Positions 29,762-40,417 of a stretch of 64,000 nt of DNA are shown here, one piece after another. Where the stretch lies: positions 1 through 64,000 of the forward strand of contig JACPZX010000105.1 in the NCBI GenBank assembly GCA_016195325.1, written 5' to 3'. The translations under genes were made by a program, and so were the position numbers. The notes under the pieces were generated by a model. The model saw only the letters and a program-made list of their open reading frames with translations, was not told where the DNA came from and ran no database searches. Origin of the DNA: Acidobacteriota bacterium. GTDB taxonomy: Bacteria; Acidobacteriota; Polarisedimenticolia; JACPZX01. Position 1 is the first letter of the stretch, and each line of letters starts with the position of its first letter.

Positions 29762-29953
29762 ATGGCCCTGCTCGATTCCGAGACCCTGGAGCGGCTGAAG
29801 TCCCTCGCGCCCGGCGAGGCTCTCTGGGAAGTGAAGTCGGCGATCTACCGCTGCGGCACCGCGTCGTCCGAGGATTTCGAGGAAGCGTTCGAGCAGATGG
29901 TCGAGGCCGGGGTCCTGACCTGGGACGAGATCGACCGCCTCGAGGGGCCCTGA
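29762..29953 (+). CDS. Small acidic protein of unknown function (63 aa)
   Basis: The ATG at 29762 is preceded by GGAGGT at 29751-29756, a good Shine-Dalgarno. The product is 63 aa, acidic and helical, containing EDFEEAFEQMVEAGVLTWDE, with one cysteine and no membrane segment or signal. An in-frame upstream ATG at 29720 would add 14 residues but has no ribosome site. The codon pattern matches its neighbours. It stands alone between the metallopeptidase and the inverted-repeat element. No family recognised. Confidence 0.65.
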   Translation: MALLDSETLERLKSLAPGEALWEVKSAIYRCGTASSEDFEEAFEQMVEAGVLTWDEIDRLEGP

Positions 29954-29984
29954 CCGCCGATCCCCCGCCGGGACGATGCCCACC

Positions 29985-30163
29985 CGGTCATGGTTCAGTT
30001 TGACTCGCAGGGCCGTGTGAGCGAACCGGGTACCCGCGAGCGCTTGGCGACACCTGCCATCAGACGATGCCTTGCCGCGAGTGGGTGGCGAGCGAACCCG
30101 GAGGCGAGCACAGGCGGGGTCCTGAGCGCAGCCGTCCCGGCGGGTCAAACTGAACCATGACCG
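29985..30163. repeat. 179-bp element bounded by 20-bp perfect inverted repeats (MITE-like)
   Basis: The 331-bp gap between 29953 and 30285 holds no gene. The left arm (29985-30004) reads CGGTCATGGTTCAGTTTGAC, and its exact reverse complement is the right arm at 30144-30163. The interior has a CGGGTACCCG palindrome near 30022 and GAGCGAAC twice in the same orientation. CCACC lies next to the left end (29980-29984) and one base from the right end (30165-30169), a possible target duplication. It encodes no obvious protein. A miniature transposable element is the simplest reading; a long hairpin RNA is the alternative. No second copy was noticed in the window. Confidence 0.6.
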
Positions 30164-30284
30164 ACCACCCCCTGCCCTTGCAACATCGGGCGGGCGTCCG
30201 TACTATGGCGGACGCCATGACATTCCGGGACGCACCGCGCGGCGGCCGCCAGAGCCTCGATCGCCGCGGTCGGCAGGGAGAGAA

Positions 30285-31037
30285 GTGGATCCACTCATAC
30301 GAACGCTCGTCCGCTTCCAGGAGCTGAACCTGGAGGTCGCCCGCCTGGACGCCCGACTCTCGCAAATCCCGACCGAGCTCAGGAAAATCGACGACGATCA
30401 GAAGGCCGCCTCGGCCTCGGTCGCCCGCGCGAAGGAGCGAGTCACGGAGGCGCAGAAGCGCCGCCGGGAGCTCGAGCGCGAGCTCCAGGACTGGGAGCAG
30501 AAGATCTCCAAGTACAACGACCAGAGCCGCGACGTGAAGACGAACGAGCAGTACCGCGCCATCCTGAACGAGATCGAGACCGTCCGCACCCAGATCGGCC
30601 AGATCGAGGAGAAGATCCTCATGGCGATGGACGACGCCGAGACCCAGGAAAAGCTCGTGCGCGATGAGGAGAAGGCCGTGGCCGCGCGCCAGGGCGAGTT
30701 CGACGCGCGGCGGGCGACGCTCGCGAGAGAGCGGGACGGCATCACCGCCGAGCGGGGCGGCATCGCCGCGAATCGCGACGCGGCGCTCAAGGAGATTCCC
30801 CAGGACGCGCTCGAGATTTACGAGCGGATCGCGAAGCCCAGGGCCGGCGTCGGGCTGGCCCGCGCGCGCGACGAGCGGTGCTCCGGATGCAACGTCAGGA
30901 TCAGACCGCAGGTGTTCGCCGATGTCCGGAAAAACAACCAGATCATCCAGTGCGAGACGTGCAAGCGGATCCTCTACTTCCTCGAAGAAACGCCCCGCGC
31001 CGGCGCGGGAGCCGAAAGCTCCGCCGAGCCGGCCTGA
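30285..31037 (+). CDS. Coiled-coil protein with C-terminal C4 zinc ribbon (COG1579/pfam02591 type)
   Basis: A 250-residue protein from a GTG at 30285 with GGGAG just upstream. Residues ~1-180 form a long charged coiled coil. The C-terminal ~60 residues hold a zinc ribbon with CSGCNVRI and CETCKRIL, the four ligands. Family members are proposed nucleic-acid-binding proteins. M. tuberculosis has the same pairing of such a gene (Rv2229c) with an RNase HI gene (Rv2228c), as here, which supports a functional link. It heads the operon that runs to hutI. Confidence 0.88.
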   Translation: MDPLIRTLVRFQELNLEVARLDARLSQIPTELRKIDDDQKAASASVARAKERVTEAQKRRRELERELQDWEQKISKYNDQSRDVKTNEQYRAILNEIETVRTQIGQIEEKILMAMDDAETQEKLVRDEEKAVAARQGEFDARRATLARERDGITAERGGIAANRDAALKEIPQDALEIYERIAKPRAGVGLARARDERCSGCNVRIRPQVFADVRKNNQIIQCETCKRILYFLEETPRAGAGAESSAEPA

Positions 31038-31041
31038 GCCG

Positions 31042-31500
31042 GTGCGGCTGCTGATCCACATCGACGGCGGAGCGCGCGGGAATCCGGGCGAAGCGGGATT
31101 CGGAGTTCACGTCAGCGATCAGGGTGGAAACCCGATCACGGGGCTGTACGGCTACCTCGGCCGCCAGACCAACAACGTCGCCGAGTACGCCGCGCTGATC
31201 GCCGCGCTCCGCTACGCCATAGGCGCCGGCGCCGTGAACGTCCTCATCCGATCCGATTCCGAGCTCCTGGTCCGCCAGATCCAGGGGCGCTACAAGGTGA
31301 AGAACGCCGGCCTCATCCCGATGTACGAGGCGGCGAAGCGCCTGATCGCACGCCTCTCGCGCGTCACCCTCGAGCACGTGCCGCGCGAGAGGAACAAGGA
31401 CGCCGATCGGCTCGCGAACCAGGCGATGGACTCGCACAACGAGGATCCGCCGGGCGTCTCCGCCGGACTCCCGCTCCCTCGCGCCGAGATCTCCGGATGA
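31042..31500 (+). CDS. rnhA: Ribonuclease HI-family protein
   Basis: A 152-residue RNase H domain translated from the GTG at 31042, 4 nt after the zinc-ribbon stop. Active-site acids are visible: the Asp in LIHIDGGARGNPG, the Glu in NNVAEYAALIAAL, the Asp in RSDSELLVRQI, and the later Asp in NKDADRLANQA. It cleaves RNA in RNA-DNA hybrids, for example primers and R-loops. The first region lacks the basic protrusion of E. coli RNase HI, like the archaeal/actinobacterial short type. It ends in a ~20-residue proline-rich tail and overlaps yggS as ATGA. Confidence 0.92.
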   Translation: MRLLIHIDGGARGNPGEAGFGVHVSDQGGNPITGLYGYLGRQTNNVAEYAALIAALRYAIGAGAVNVLIRSDSELLVRQIQGRYKVKNAGLIPMYEAAKRLIARLSRVTLEHVPRERNKDADRLANQAMDSHNEDPPGVSAGLPLPRAEISG

Positions 31501-32246
31501 ACGGGGACGGGCGGATCGCCGATCGTCTCTCGGCGGTGCGCGCACGGATCGCCGGCGCCGCCTTGCGCGCCGGACGCCGCTCCGGGGACGTGACGCTGAT
31601 CGGCATCTCGAAGACGATGCCCGCCGGGGCGGTGCAGCGGGCGGTCGACGCCGGCCTGACCGATTTCGGCGAGAACCGCGTGCAGGAGGCCGACGCGAAG
31701 ATTCCCGCGGTCCAATCCGGACCGAACCCTCTCACGTGGCACCTCGTCGGGCGCCTTCAGCAGAACAAGGTGCGCCGCGCGGTCGCCCTCTTCTCCTGGA
31801 TTCACTCCATCGATTCGATCTCCCTCGCGCAACGGATCGACCGTCTCGCGGGCGAGATCGGGGCGCGCCCCTCTCTCCTCGTCGAGCTGAGCCTGGCCGG
31901 CGAGGCGTCGAAAGGCGGGATCGCGCCCGGAGATCTCGGGCCGCTGCTCGAGGCGATGCGCGGGCTCTCCCACGCGCGCCTCGCGGGATTGATGGCCATC
32001 CCGCCCATCCTCGCGGAGGGACAGACGGCCGAGGGGTCGCGCCCGTGGTTTCGAAAGCTCGGGGAGCTGCGGGACACGTGGCGCGTCAGGGGATATGATC
32101 TCCCCGCCCTCTCGATGGGGATGACCGACGACTTCGAAGTCGCGATCGAGGAGGGGGCGACGCACGTGCGCGTCGGTCGCGCACTGTTCGGAGAACGGCC
32201 GGCAGCCGAAGTGCCGGCAGGAGCGGAGGGGGCGGCCCGGCGATGA
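31497..32246 (+). CDS. yggS: YggS/PROSC-type pyridoxal-phosphate-binding protein
   Basis: A 249-residue alanine-racemase-fold protein that keeps free PLP and amino-acid pools balanced. The PLP lysine is in IGISKTMPAG (about residue 39). The family motifs DFGENRVQEA, WHLVGRLQQNK, LSMGMTDDFEVAI and THVRVGRALFG are complete. It starts inside the RNase HI stop (ATGA) and ends inside the DivIVA start (ATGA). yggS next to a divIVA-like gene is a common bacterial arrangement near cell-division genes. Confidence 0.95.
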   Translation: MNGDGRIADRLSAVRARIAGAALRAGRRSGDVTLIGISKTMPAGAVQRAVDAGLTDFGENRVQEADAKIPAVQSGPNPLTWHLVGRLQQNKVRRAVALFSWIHSIDSISLAQRIDRLAGEIGARPSLLVELSLAGEASKGGIAPGDLGPLLEAMRGLSHARLAGLMAIPPILAEGQTAEGSRPWFRKLGELRDTWRVRGYDLPALSMGMTDDFEVAIEEGATHVRVGRALFGERPAAEVPAGAEGAARR

Positions 32247-32752
32247 GGATCACACCACTCGACATCCAGGGGCACGAGTTCAAGAAGGCGATGCGCGGCC
32301 TCGACGCGGAGGAGGTGAAGGCCTTCCTCAGCCTCGTCGCCGAGGAGTACGAGAAGCTCGTCGTCGCGAACACGCGGCTGACCGACGAGGTGGCCGAGCT
32401 GCGCGACCGCCTCGGCGATCTCAAGGAGCGGGAGCGGATCCTCAAGGAGACGCTCTACACCGCCCAGAAGCTGGCCGACGACATGAAGGCCGAGTCGGTG
32501 CGGGAGCGCGATCTGCTCCTGAAGGAGGCCGAGCTGAAAGCCGACCGGCTCCTGGAGCACGCGGGACAGCGCGTTTCCCAGCTCGAGGCGCAGATCCTCG
32601 ACCTGCGCGTCGAGCGCGACGCCTTCGAGTCGAAGATCCGCAGCGTGATCGAGCAGCACACCAAGCTCCTCGACATGCGGAAGGAAGAAGAGGATGTCTC
32701 GGGAAGGCTCCGGTTCATGACCCGACGCGAGCGCAGGGAGCCCGGCGCCTGA
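32243..32752 (+). CDS. DivIVA-domain protein
   Basis: A 169-residue protein with the DivIVA N-terminal lipid-binding motif (RITPLDIQGHEFKKAMRGLD followed by EEVKAFLSLVAEEYE), then a continuous coiled coil to the end. DivIVA-type proteins bind curved membrane and recruit division or polar growth factors. The length is typical. It is coupled by ATGA to yggS. Its own stop overlaps the probable CTG start of hutI. Confidence 0.9.
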   Translation: MRITPLDIQGHEFKKAMRGLDAEEVKAFLSLVAEEYEKLVVANTRLTDEVAELRDRLGDLKERERILKETLYTAQKLADDMKAESVRERDLLLKEAELKADRLLEHAGQRVSQLEAQILDLRVERDAFESKIRSVIEQHTKLLDMRKEEEDVSGRLRFMTRRERREPGA

Positions 32753-34050
32753 TCCCGGCCGACCTCGCGGTCGTCGATGCGGCCCAGCTCGTCACGCTGG
32801 CCGGCCCTGCCCCACGCGTCGGCCGCTCGATGCGCGATCTCGGAGTCATCGAGGGGGGGTGCCTCGCGGCGCGCGAAGGGGTGATCGTCTTCGCGGGCAG
32901 CCGCGCCGATTTCGAGCGCGACGTCACGCTCGCCGACGACGCGGTCATCCTCGAGGGAACCGACCGCGTCGTCGTCCCGGGGTTCGTCGACGCGCACACC
33001 CACCTCGCCTTCGCCGGCTCGCGTCACGAGGAGTTCGCGATGCGCCTCGAGGGGAGTTCGTACGAGGCGATCGCCGCGCGCGGGGGCGGCATCCTCTCGA
33101 CCGTGCGCGCCACCCGCGCCGCCATCCCGGAGGAGCTGGGTGAGTCGCTCCTCAGGCGCCTCGACCGGATGCTCCTCCACGGCACGACCACCTGCGAGGC
33201 CAAGTCGGGGTACGGGCTCACGCTCGAGAGCGAGCTCGCGCTGCTGCGCCTGCTGGACGAGGCCGCGACGGCGCACCCGATGACGGTCCTGGGCACGCTC
33301 CTCGGCGCGCACACCCTCCCGCCCGAGTACCAGGGGGATCGCGACGGTTACGTGACCCTCGTGGCCGAGAGGATGATCCCCGCGGCGGCGGCGGCCGGAT
33401 TCGCGTCGTTCTGCGACGTGTTCTGCGAGCGGAGCGCTTTCACGATCGCCGAAGCGCGGCGCATCTTCGCGGCGGGGAAGGCCCACGGCCTCGCCGCGCG
33501 CGTCCACGCGGATCAGCTCAGCGATTTCGGCGGCGCGAAGCTCGCGGCGGAGATCGGCGCGACCTCGGCCGATCACCTCGACCACATCGGCGACGACGGC
33601 GTGCGCGCGCTCGCCGCGGCGGGTGTCCCGGCGGGGCTCCTTCCCGGCGCGACCTTCTGCCTGAAGTCGGCGCACCACGCGCCGGCGCGACGGCTCGTCG
33701 AGGCCGGAGTCGCGATCTACCTCGCGACCGATCTCAATCCCGGCACGTCGCGAACCGAGTCGATGCAGGAGATCCTCGGCCTCGGCGTGCTGCTCATGGA
33801 CCTCTCCGTGGAGGAGGCGATCGCGGCGGCCACCGTCAACGCCGCGGCGAGCCTCGGCATCGCCGATCGGGTCGGGGTGCTCGTCCCCGGGATGAGGGCC
33901 GACTTCCTGATCCTGGACATCCCGCACTACCTGCACCTGGTCTACCACTTCGGGGTGAACCACGTCGCCACGGTCGTCAAGGACGGGAACGTCGTGGTCG
34001 AGCAGGGGGGGCTGACGGGGGACGAGAACGGCGGGGAGGACGGCCTCTAG
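32749..34050 (+). CDS. hutI: Imidazolonepropionase (probable CTG start)
   Basis: Histidine-degradation enzyme opening the imidazolone ring. The first ATG (32830) would remove the conserved N-terminal strand; the frame upstream reads LIPADLAVVDAAQLVTLAG, which fits the family. CTG at 32749 overlaps the DivIVA stop as CTGA and has GGGAG at 32736-32740, so it is the likely start (433 aa). Metal ligands are in VDAHTHLAF (H83, H85), with later HADQLSD and ATDLNPGTSRT. No other hut genes are near; fusion into a division/RNase H operon is unusual. Confidence 0.88.
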   Translation: MIPADLAVVDAAQLVTLAGPAPRVGRSMRDLGVIEGGCLAAREGVIVFAGSRADFERDVTLADDAVILEGTDRVVVPGFVDAHTHLAFAGSRHEEFAMRLEGSSYEAIAARGGGILSTVRATRAAIPEELGESLLRRLDRMLLHGTTTCEAKSGYGLTLESELALLRLLDEAATAHPMTVLGTLLGAHTLPPEYQGDRDGYVTLVAERMIPAAAAAGFASFCDVFCERSAFTIAEARRIFAAGKAHGLAARVHADQLSDFGGAKLAAEIGATSADHLDHIGDDGVRALAAAGVPAGLLPGATFCLKSAHHAPARRLVEAGVAIYLATDLNPGTSRTESMQEILGLGVLLMDLSVEEAIAAATVNAAASLGIADRVGVLVPGMRADFLILDIPHYLHLVYHFGVNHVATVVKDGNVVVEQGGLTGDENGGEDGL

Positions 34051-34445
34051 AAGAGAACCGCTTCCTTCTTGATGTCGATCTTCCAGTCGTAGGTGTAGAG
34101 GAGCGTCTTCACCGGCACGGAGTAGGTGCCGTCGATCGTGATGCGCGACTGGCCGCGCGCGAGCTTCAGGTTCTCCTTCTTCACGGGCAGGTGGCGCTCG
34201 GCCGCGTAGTCGACGAGCGCCTTCACGATCGCCTCGTTCGTCTTCGTGGCCCCGTAGTTCGCCTCGCGCTCGACCTGGCTGTCGAAGTCGTAGACGGCGA
34301 TGTAGACCGGGATGAAGACGTATGCGGTGTGCGCGAGCAGGGCCAGGATGACGAGCGAGATGAAGAGCTTGACGCCCGAGGCGCCGAGCTCGCCGCGCCG
34401 GGCGAGGCGTGCTCGTCGGGGCGTCGTGACGATTGGCTGCGGCAT
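34047..34445 (-). CDS. Small membrane-anchored protein of unknown function
   Basis: A 132-residue protein with one membrane helix (residues ~26-48, LFISLVILALLAHTAYVFIP) and a C-terminal ~85-residue extracytoplasmic part. The basic N-tail and helix resemble a pilin-like or DUF4845-type anchor; the soluble part (VERE..., ARGQSRITIDGTYSVPVK) is like DUF4845. Its promoter is near consensus and puts the transcript start at the ATG, so it is probably leaderless. The stop shares CTAG with the hutI stop on the other strand. Confidence 0.7.
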   Translation of the reverse strand: MPQPIVTTPRRARLARRGELGASGVKLFISLVILALLAHTAYVFIPVYIAVYDFDSQVEREANYGATKTNEAIVKALVDYAAERHLPVKKENLKLARGQSRITIDGTYSVPVKTLLYTYDWKIDIKKEAVLF

Positions 34446-34453
34446 CGCGCCAC

Positions 34454-34483
34454 AATATATGGAGGTCGCCGAAAGGGTGTCAA
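34454..34483 (-). promoter_or_regulatory. Near-consensus sigma-70 promoter of a leaderless gene
   Basis: Read on the minus strand, TTGACA (34483-34478), an 18-bp spacer and TATATT (34459-34454) are followed after only 8 nt by the ATG at 34445. This leaves no room for a ribosome-binding site in the mRNA. Confidence 0.7.
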
Positions 34484-34522
34484 GGAACGCCGCGAGGGCG
34501 CGCCGGCCGGGGCGCCGAGCCG

Positions 34523-36316
<1,794 letters not shown>

Positions 36317-36398
36317 CCTTCGCTTCCGGTGTGGAGAGGGAGCCACTGTACCTTCGGCGCGGGGCGACATCAACGCCGCGGGGGCGGCGGGCCGGGGC

Positions 36399-38792
36399 TC
36401 AGATCACCCAGGCGTAGCCGAGCTTGAAGAAGAAGGTGCGGGAGGTGCGGGTCAACGGGATCTCGATCGGCGCGTTCGGGGGACCCGTCTCGAGCCCCGA
36501 CCGGTTGTCCGAGTACCCCAGGAAGAACGCCGTCTGCGGGTTGATCTTGTACGAGAAGAGAAGCTGGCTGAAAAGGTTTCTCTCCCTCGGCTGGAACGGG
36601 CAGTTGGCTCCGCCCGGAATGCCGCCCGGACACTGCAGGCCGTAAAGGGCGAGGTTGTGCTTCGTCCCCTCGTACTGGAGGATCGCGCGGAAGAACATCC
36701 GCACCGTCACCTGATAGGCCGTCGTGAGCTGTGTCAGGTTCGCGATGAAGAGGTGGCCGTCGTCGTTCTCGAGCCGCCGGTACTCGTGCGAGAGGTCGAA
36801 GCGGACGTGCCGGCCCACGTTGTAGCGCGCGTTCGGGGCGACGCGAAACTGGTGTCCCTGGCGCGCCGCACCCGCGTCGTTCGGGTCCGCGAACGCGAAA
36901 TCGACGTGCGCGTCGGCCCCTCCCGAGACCCCGAAGAAGACGGCGCGCGTCGCCTCCATGTTGAAATCGAAGTCGACGAAACCCTGGTCGAACTCGTTGT
37001 CGCGGAAGCCGGAGACCCGGTGGCCGGCGCCCAGGAACACGAACGACTGGTGCGGCCCCTGGAGCGAGACCCACCCGGCCGTCCGGTTCTGGAGCAGCCG
37101 CCCCGACTGATCGTCGCGCCAGGAGGATTCGGCGCCGGAGAGGATGCGGCTGAAGAAAGCCCCCGGCTTCCCCCACCAGGTGCGCTCGGCGCCTGCGAGC
37201 TCCTCGCGGTAATCCACCTGGGGGACGAAGCCCATGTCGGCGCGGAAGCCCGGGCCGATGTCGATGGAGCGGGCCCACGCGGAGAAACTCTTCGTGTTGT
37301 GGTCGTACTGCAGCCTGAAGGCGTGGTCACCGAACGGATCGACCGGCTGGGCGTCCCTCGCCGCGACGGCGTCCGGATACTCCGTCTGTGAAGCGAGGAG
37401 CTGCATGCGGATCGAATCGCTCTTCGTGGGCCGGAGGAGCGAGTCGACCCCGGCGACGCGATTCGAGTAACCGTCGCCTTCGCGCGACGTCACGAGCGCG
37501 CCGATCGACGAGCTCGATCCGGCGTCGAGGCGGTATCGGAGCACGGCGTCGGTGGTCGGCGCCACGAGCGTGTCGGTGATCGACCCCTGGCTCCCCGGGA
37601 AGAGGAGGTTCGTCCGCGCGTCCTCGGCCGCGAAGAAGCCGACGACGCTCTTCCCGAGCTTTCCCGTCACCTTCGCCCCCCAGGAAGGATCGGCGACGTT
37701 TCGCGAGTACACCGCCTGGAACGGCGTGTCGAAGTAGTCCGATCCCTCGAGGAAGAAGGGGCGCTTCTCGGGAAAGTAGAGGGCGAACGCCTCGTTGACG
37801 TTGAGCTGCGCCGTGTCGGCCTCGACCTGCGAGAAGTCGGGGTTGAGCGTTCCGGTCGCCGTCAGGTTCGGCGTGATCCCCCACTTCGCGGTGAGGCCGA
37901 GGTCGTAGTGCGGGCCGCTCCGGACGTTTCTGAGGCCCCTGTAGTTCGGATCGAAATCGAGCGGGAAGTTCGGGTCGTCGTCGGACCGTATCGCGGTGAG
38001 CGTCGGCGTGATCTGGATGTTCGCCCCCGGCGTCGCGCCGGCGAAACCGACGATTTTCGCGATCTGGCACAGGTAGCAGCTCGTGCTCTTGTCGCGTGGG
38101 TTCAACGTGAACTGGTAGCGCCGATCCCTCGGGAAGATGCGGACGAAGTCGACCCCCCACGTCTGATCGCCGGCGGAGTTCTGGAACCGGAGCGAGTTGT
38201 AGGGGATCGACATCTCGACGATGTAGCCGTCGTCGGTCACGCGGCCGGCCGACGTCCAGATCGCGTCCCACGACGAGTCCTCGTTCCCCGAGATGTCGTC
38301 CTGCACGAGGTCCATCTGCACCCCGACGGGATTTACGAAGAACTCGAAGGCGCGCCGCTCGTCGTTGAAGGTGTCGAGGACCAGGCCCACGAAATCGTCG
38401 CGGAACGCGAGATCCCGATCCGACAGATGGGCGTGGATCTTCCGCGGGTCGGGGTCGTGGGCGTAGAACGCGGCGTAGAAGTGCGACGCGTCGTAGGTGA
38501 GGAAGGCGTCCGTCTTCGCCCCCGCGGGGAGATTGTCGCCGGGGTTGACCTCGTACCGGAGATCGAGGTGGACCGCTCTTTCCCACGCCTCTTCGTCGAG
38601 CTTCCCATCGATCACGATGGCGCCCGACGCCCTTGGGACGCGGTACGTGGGCCTCGGGGGTTTCCCCGCCGGCCCGACCGCCGGCGGCTCGGGGGACGAG
38701 AGCTGATCGAAGGAGGCCTCGACCTCGGCGGAGAACGCGGCGGCGATCGCGAGCAGCACGAGGCCGGCCATCGCGGCGCGAGGCGAGCGCAT
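36399..38792 (-). CDS. DUF5916 outer-membrane protein with CBM9-like N-terminus
   Basis: A 797-residue secreted protein. The signal peptide ends near residue 26. Residues ~50-240 look like a family-9 carbohydrate-binding fold ([16 protein letters not shown] is its usual entry). The rest fits DUF5916, including [16 protein letters not shown], which is diagnostic, and a C-terminal beta-barrel ending in [16 protein letters not shown] stands 5 nt before the ATG. Function is not known; the fold suggests binding of a glycan or other ligand at the outer membrane. Such genes are frequent in Acidobacteriota and Gemmatimonadota. Confidence 0.85.
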   Translation of the reverse strand: MRSPRAAMAGLVLLAIAAAFSAEVEASFDQLSSPEPPAVGPAGKPPRPTYRVPRASGAIVIDGKLDEEAWERAVHLDLRYEVNPGDNLPAGAKTDAFLTYDASHFYAAFYAHDPDPRKIHAHLSDRDLAFRDDFVGLVLDTFNDERRAFEFFVNPVGVQMDLVQDDISGNEDSSWDAIWTSAGRVTDDGYIVEMSIPYNSLRFQNSAGDQTWGVDFVRIFPRDRRYQFTLNPRDKSTSCYLCQIAKIVGFAGATPGANIQITPTLTAIRSDDDPNFPLDFDPNYRGLRNVRSGPHYDLGLTAKWGITPNLTATGTLNPDFSQVEADTAQLNVNEAFALYFPEKRPFFLEGSDYFDTPFQAVYSRNVADPSWGAKVTGKLGKSVVGFFAAEDARTNLLFPGSQGSITDTLVAPTTDAVLRYRLDAGSSSSIGALVTSREGDGYSNRVAGVDSLLRPTKSDSIRMQLLASQTEYPDAVAARDAQPVDPFGDHAFRLQYDHNTKSFSAWARSIDIGPGFRADMGFVPQVDYREELAGAERTWWGKPGAFFSRILSGAESSWRDDQSGRLLQNRTAGWVSLQGPHQSFVFLGAGHRVSGFRDNEFDQGFVDFDFNMEATRAVFFGVSGGADAHVDFAFADPNDAGAARQGHQFRVAPNARYNVGRHVRFDLSHEYRRLENDDGHLFIANLTQLTTAYQVTVRMFFRAILQYEGTKHNLALYGLQCPGGIPGGANCPFQPRERNLFSQLLFSYKINPQTAFFLGYSDNRSGLETGPPNAPIEIPLTRTSRTFFFKLGYAWVI

Positions 38793-38895
38793 TCAATCTC
38801 CCTGGAGCCCCCGAGCCGGGGGCCGACGACGGTCCGTCGAGACTCTCTATGGACGCACGAGCCGCGAAAAAGTTTTTCGGAATCGAAGGACCTCG

Positions 38896-40389
38896 TCAGT
38901 CCTTGTCGCCGCCGTCCTCGTCATCCTGCCGCTTCTCCTCGAGATCGTTGAGGGCCTCCTGCGCCGCCTCCCGGACCCGGGACGAGACGTCCTTCAGCGC
39001 CGTCTTGAGGGCCGGAGCCGCCGCCGGATCGCTGAGCTCGCCGAGCGCCTCCACAGCCGCTTCACGGACGCCGGCGTGCGCGTCCTTGAGGGCGATCGAC
39101 AGGGGCTGGATGGAGCGGGCGTCCTGGAGCTTGCCGAGAGCTTCCACCGCCGCCTGCCGCACGCCCCAGTGCTCGTCGCCGAGCCGCTTCGCGAGCCCGT
39201 CGAGCGCCCGCGAGTCGCCGAGGCCGCCGAGGGCCTCCGCCGTGGCCTGCCGCACGCTCCAGTGCGGGTCCTCGAGGGCGGCGATGAGGGCCGGGACGGC
39301 CCGGGTGTTCTCGAGCGCGGCCAGCCCCTCGGCCGCCGCCTGTCGCACACGCCAGTCGGCGTCCTTAACCGCGTGGATCAACGGGTCTATTCCCCGCGCG
39401 TCGCCGAGGTGCCCGAGAGACTCCGCCGCGCTCTCCCGGACGCCGCCGTGCGGATCGTCCAGGGCCGAGATGAGCGCGTCGATCCCCGTGGTCCCCTGCA
39501 GCTCTCCGAGCGCCTCGACCGCCGCGGCGCGCACCTTCCAGTGATCGTCCTTCACCATCCCGGCCACGGGTCCCACGGCGCGCGAGTCGTCGAACTTCGT
39601 GAGCGCCTCGATCGCCGCCTCACGAACCTTGTAGCTCGGGTCCTTGAGCGCCCGGATCAGGGCGCCGACGGCGCTGGCATCCTCGATCTCCGCCAGGGCC
39701 GACGCGGCGGCCTGCCGGACGTCGGGCTCGGCGTCGCCGAGCGCCGAGACGAGCGGCTGGACGCTCCGGAGGTCCTGGAACCGCGCCAGCGCGTTGACGG
39801 CCGACGATTTCACGGTGGCGCTCCGATCGGCGAGCAGCGGCAGGAGCACCGGAACCGCGCGCGGATCCTCGAGCTGGCCGAGGGCCTCCGCGACCTCGCG
39901 CCTCACGCCCGCGTCCGCGTCCTTCACCGCGGCGAGCAGAGGTGAGAGACCGCGCGGGTCGCCGGACTCTCCCAGGGCCAGGGCCGCGTTGCGCCGGGTC
40001 GTCGCCCCGGGCGAGGCGAGCGCCGCGACGAGCTGCGGCACCGCGGTGTCGCCGAGGGCGGCGAGCGCGTACGCGGCCTCCTTCCCGGGGGTCGTGCCGG
40101 CGGGATCGATGGAGTCGCTCCGGAAGACGAAGTGACCGCAGCCCGATCCGGGGGCGAGCGCCGTGTCGTCGTCGAGCAGCTTCACGAGAGCCGTCACCGC
40201 CGCGCCGGCCGGCGAGCCGATCTCGCCGAGCTCGCAAGCGGCCCGGCCGCGCTCTCCCGGGTCGGACGAGCCGAGCTTCTCCATCCACCCGGCCGACGAC
40301 GAAGGGGTCGGCCCCGTCACGCCATTCGGCACGGAGAGGAGGAGCATCACGACGTTCAACAGCACGACGACCGCTCGACGCAGAGTCAT
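38896..40389 (-). CDS. Exported HEAT-repeat protein
   Basis: A 497-residue protein with AGGAGG before the ATG at 40389. A signal peptide or membrane anchor occupies residues 1-25. The remainder is about a dozen 31-residue HEAT/PBS-lyase-type repeats with the period 'DP...VR.AA.EALG.L.D.RA...L..AL', and a strongly acidic tail (QDDEDGGDKD). HEAT solenoids hold proteins together rather than catalyse. It lies directly after the DUF4097 gene (28-bp gap) and is probably the last gene of the sigma/anti-sigma operon. Confidence 0.85.
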   Translation of the reverse strand: MTLRRAVVVLLNVVMLLLSVPNGVTGPTPSSSAGWMEKLGSSDPGERGRAACELGEIGSPAGAAVTALVKLLDDDTALAPGSGCGHFVFRSDSIDPAGTTPGKEAAYALAALGDTAVPQLVAALASPGATTRRNAALALGESGDPRGLSPLLAAVKDADAGVRREVAEALGQLEDPRAVPVLLPLLADRSATVKSSAVNALARFQDLRSVQPLVSALGDAEPDVRQAAASALAEIEDASAVGALIRALKDPSYKVREAAIEALTKFDDSRAVGPVAGMVKDDHWKVRAAAVEALGELQGTTGIDALISALDDPHGGVRESAAESLGHLGDARGIDPLIHAVKDADWRVRQAAAEGLAALENTRAVPALIAALEDPHWSVRQATAEALGGLGDSRALDGLAKRLGDEHWGVRQAAVEALGKLQDARSIQPLSIALKDAHAGVREAAVEALGELSDPAAAPALKTALKDVSSRVREAAQEALNDLEEKRQDDEDGGDKD

Positions 40390-40417
40390 GGCTTTCGCCT
40401 CCTGGTGAGATCCTTCG

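Noticed and set aside
38896-40389. Regular 93-bp periodicity as a CRISPR or tandem repeat
   Set aside because: The period encodes 31-residue HEAT repeats in a good reading frame, and the DNA copies are not identical.
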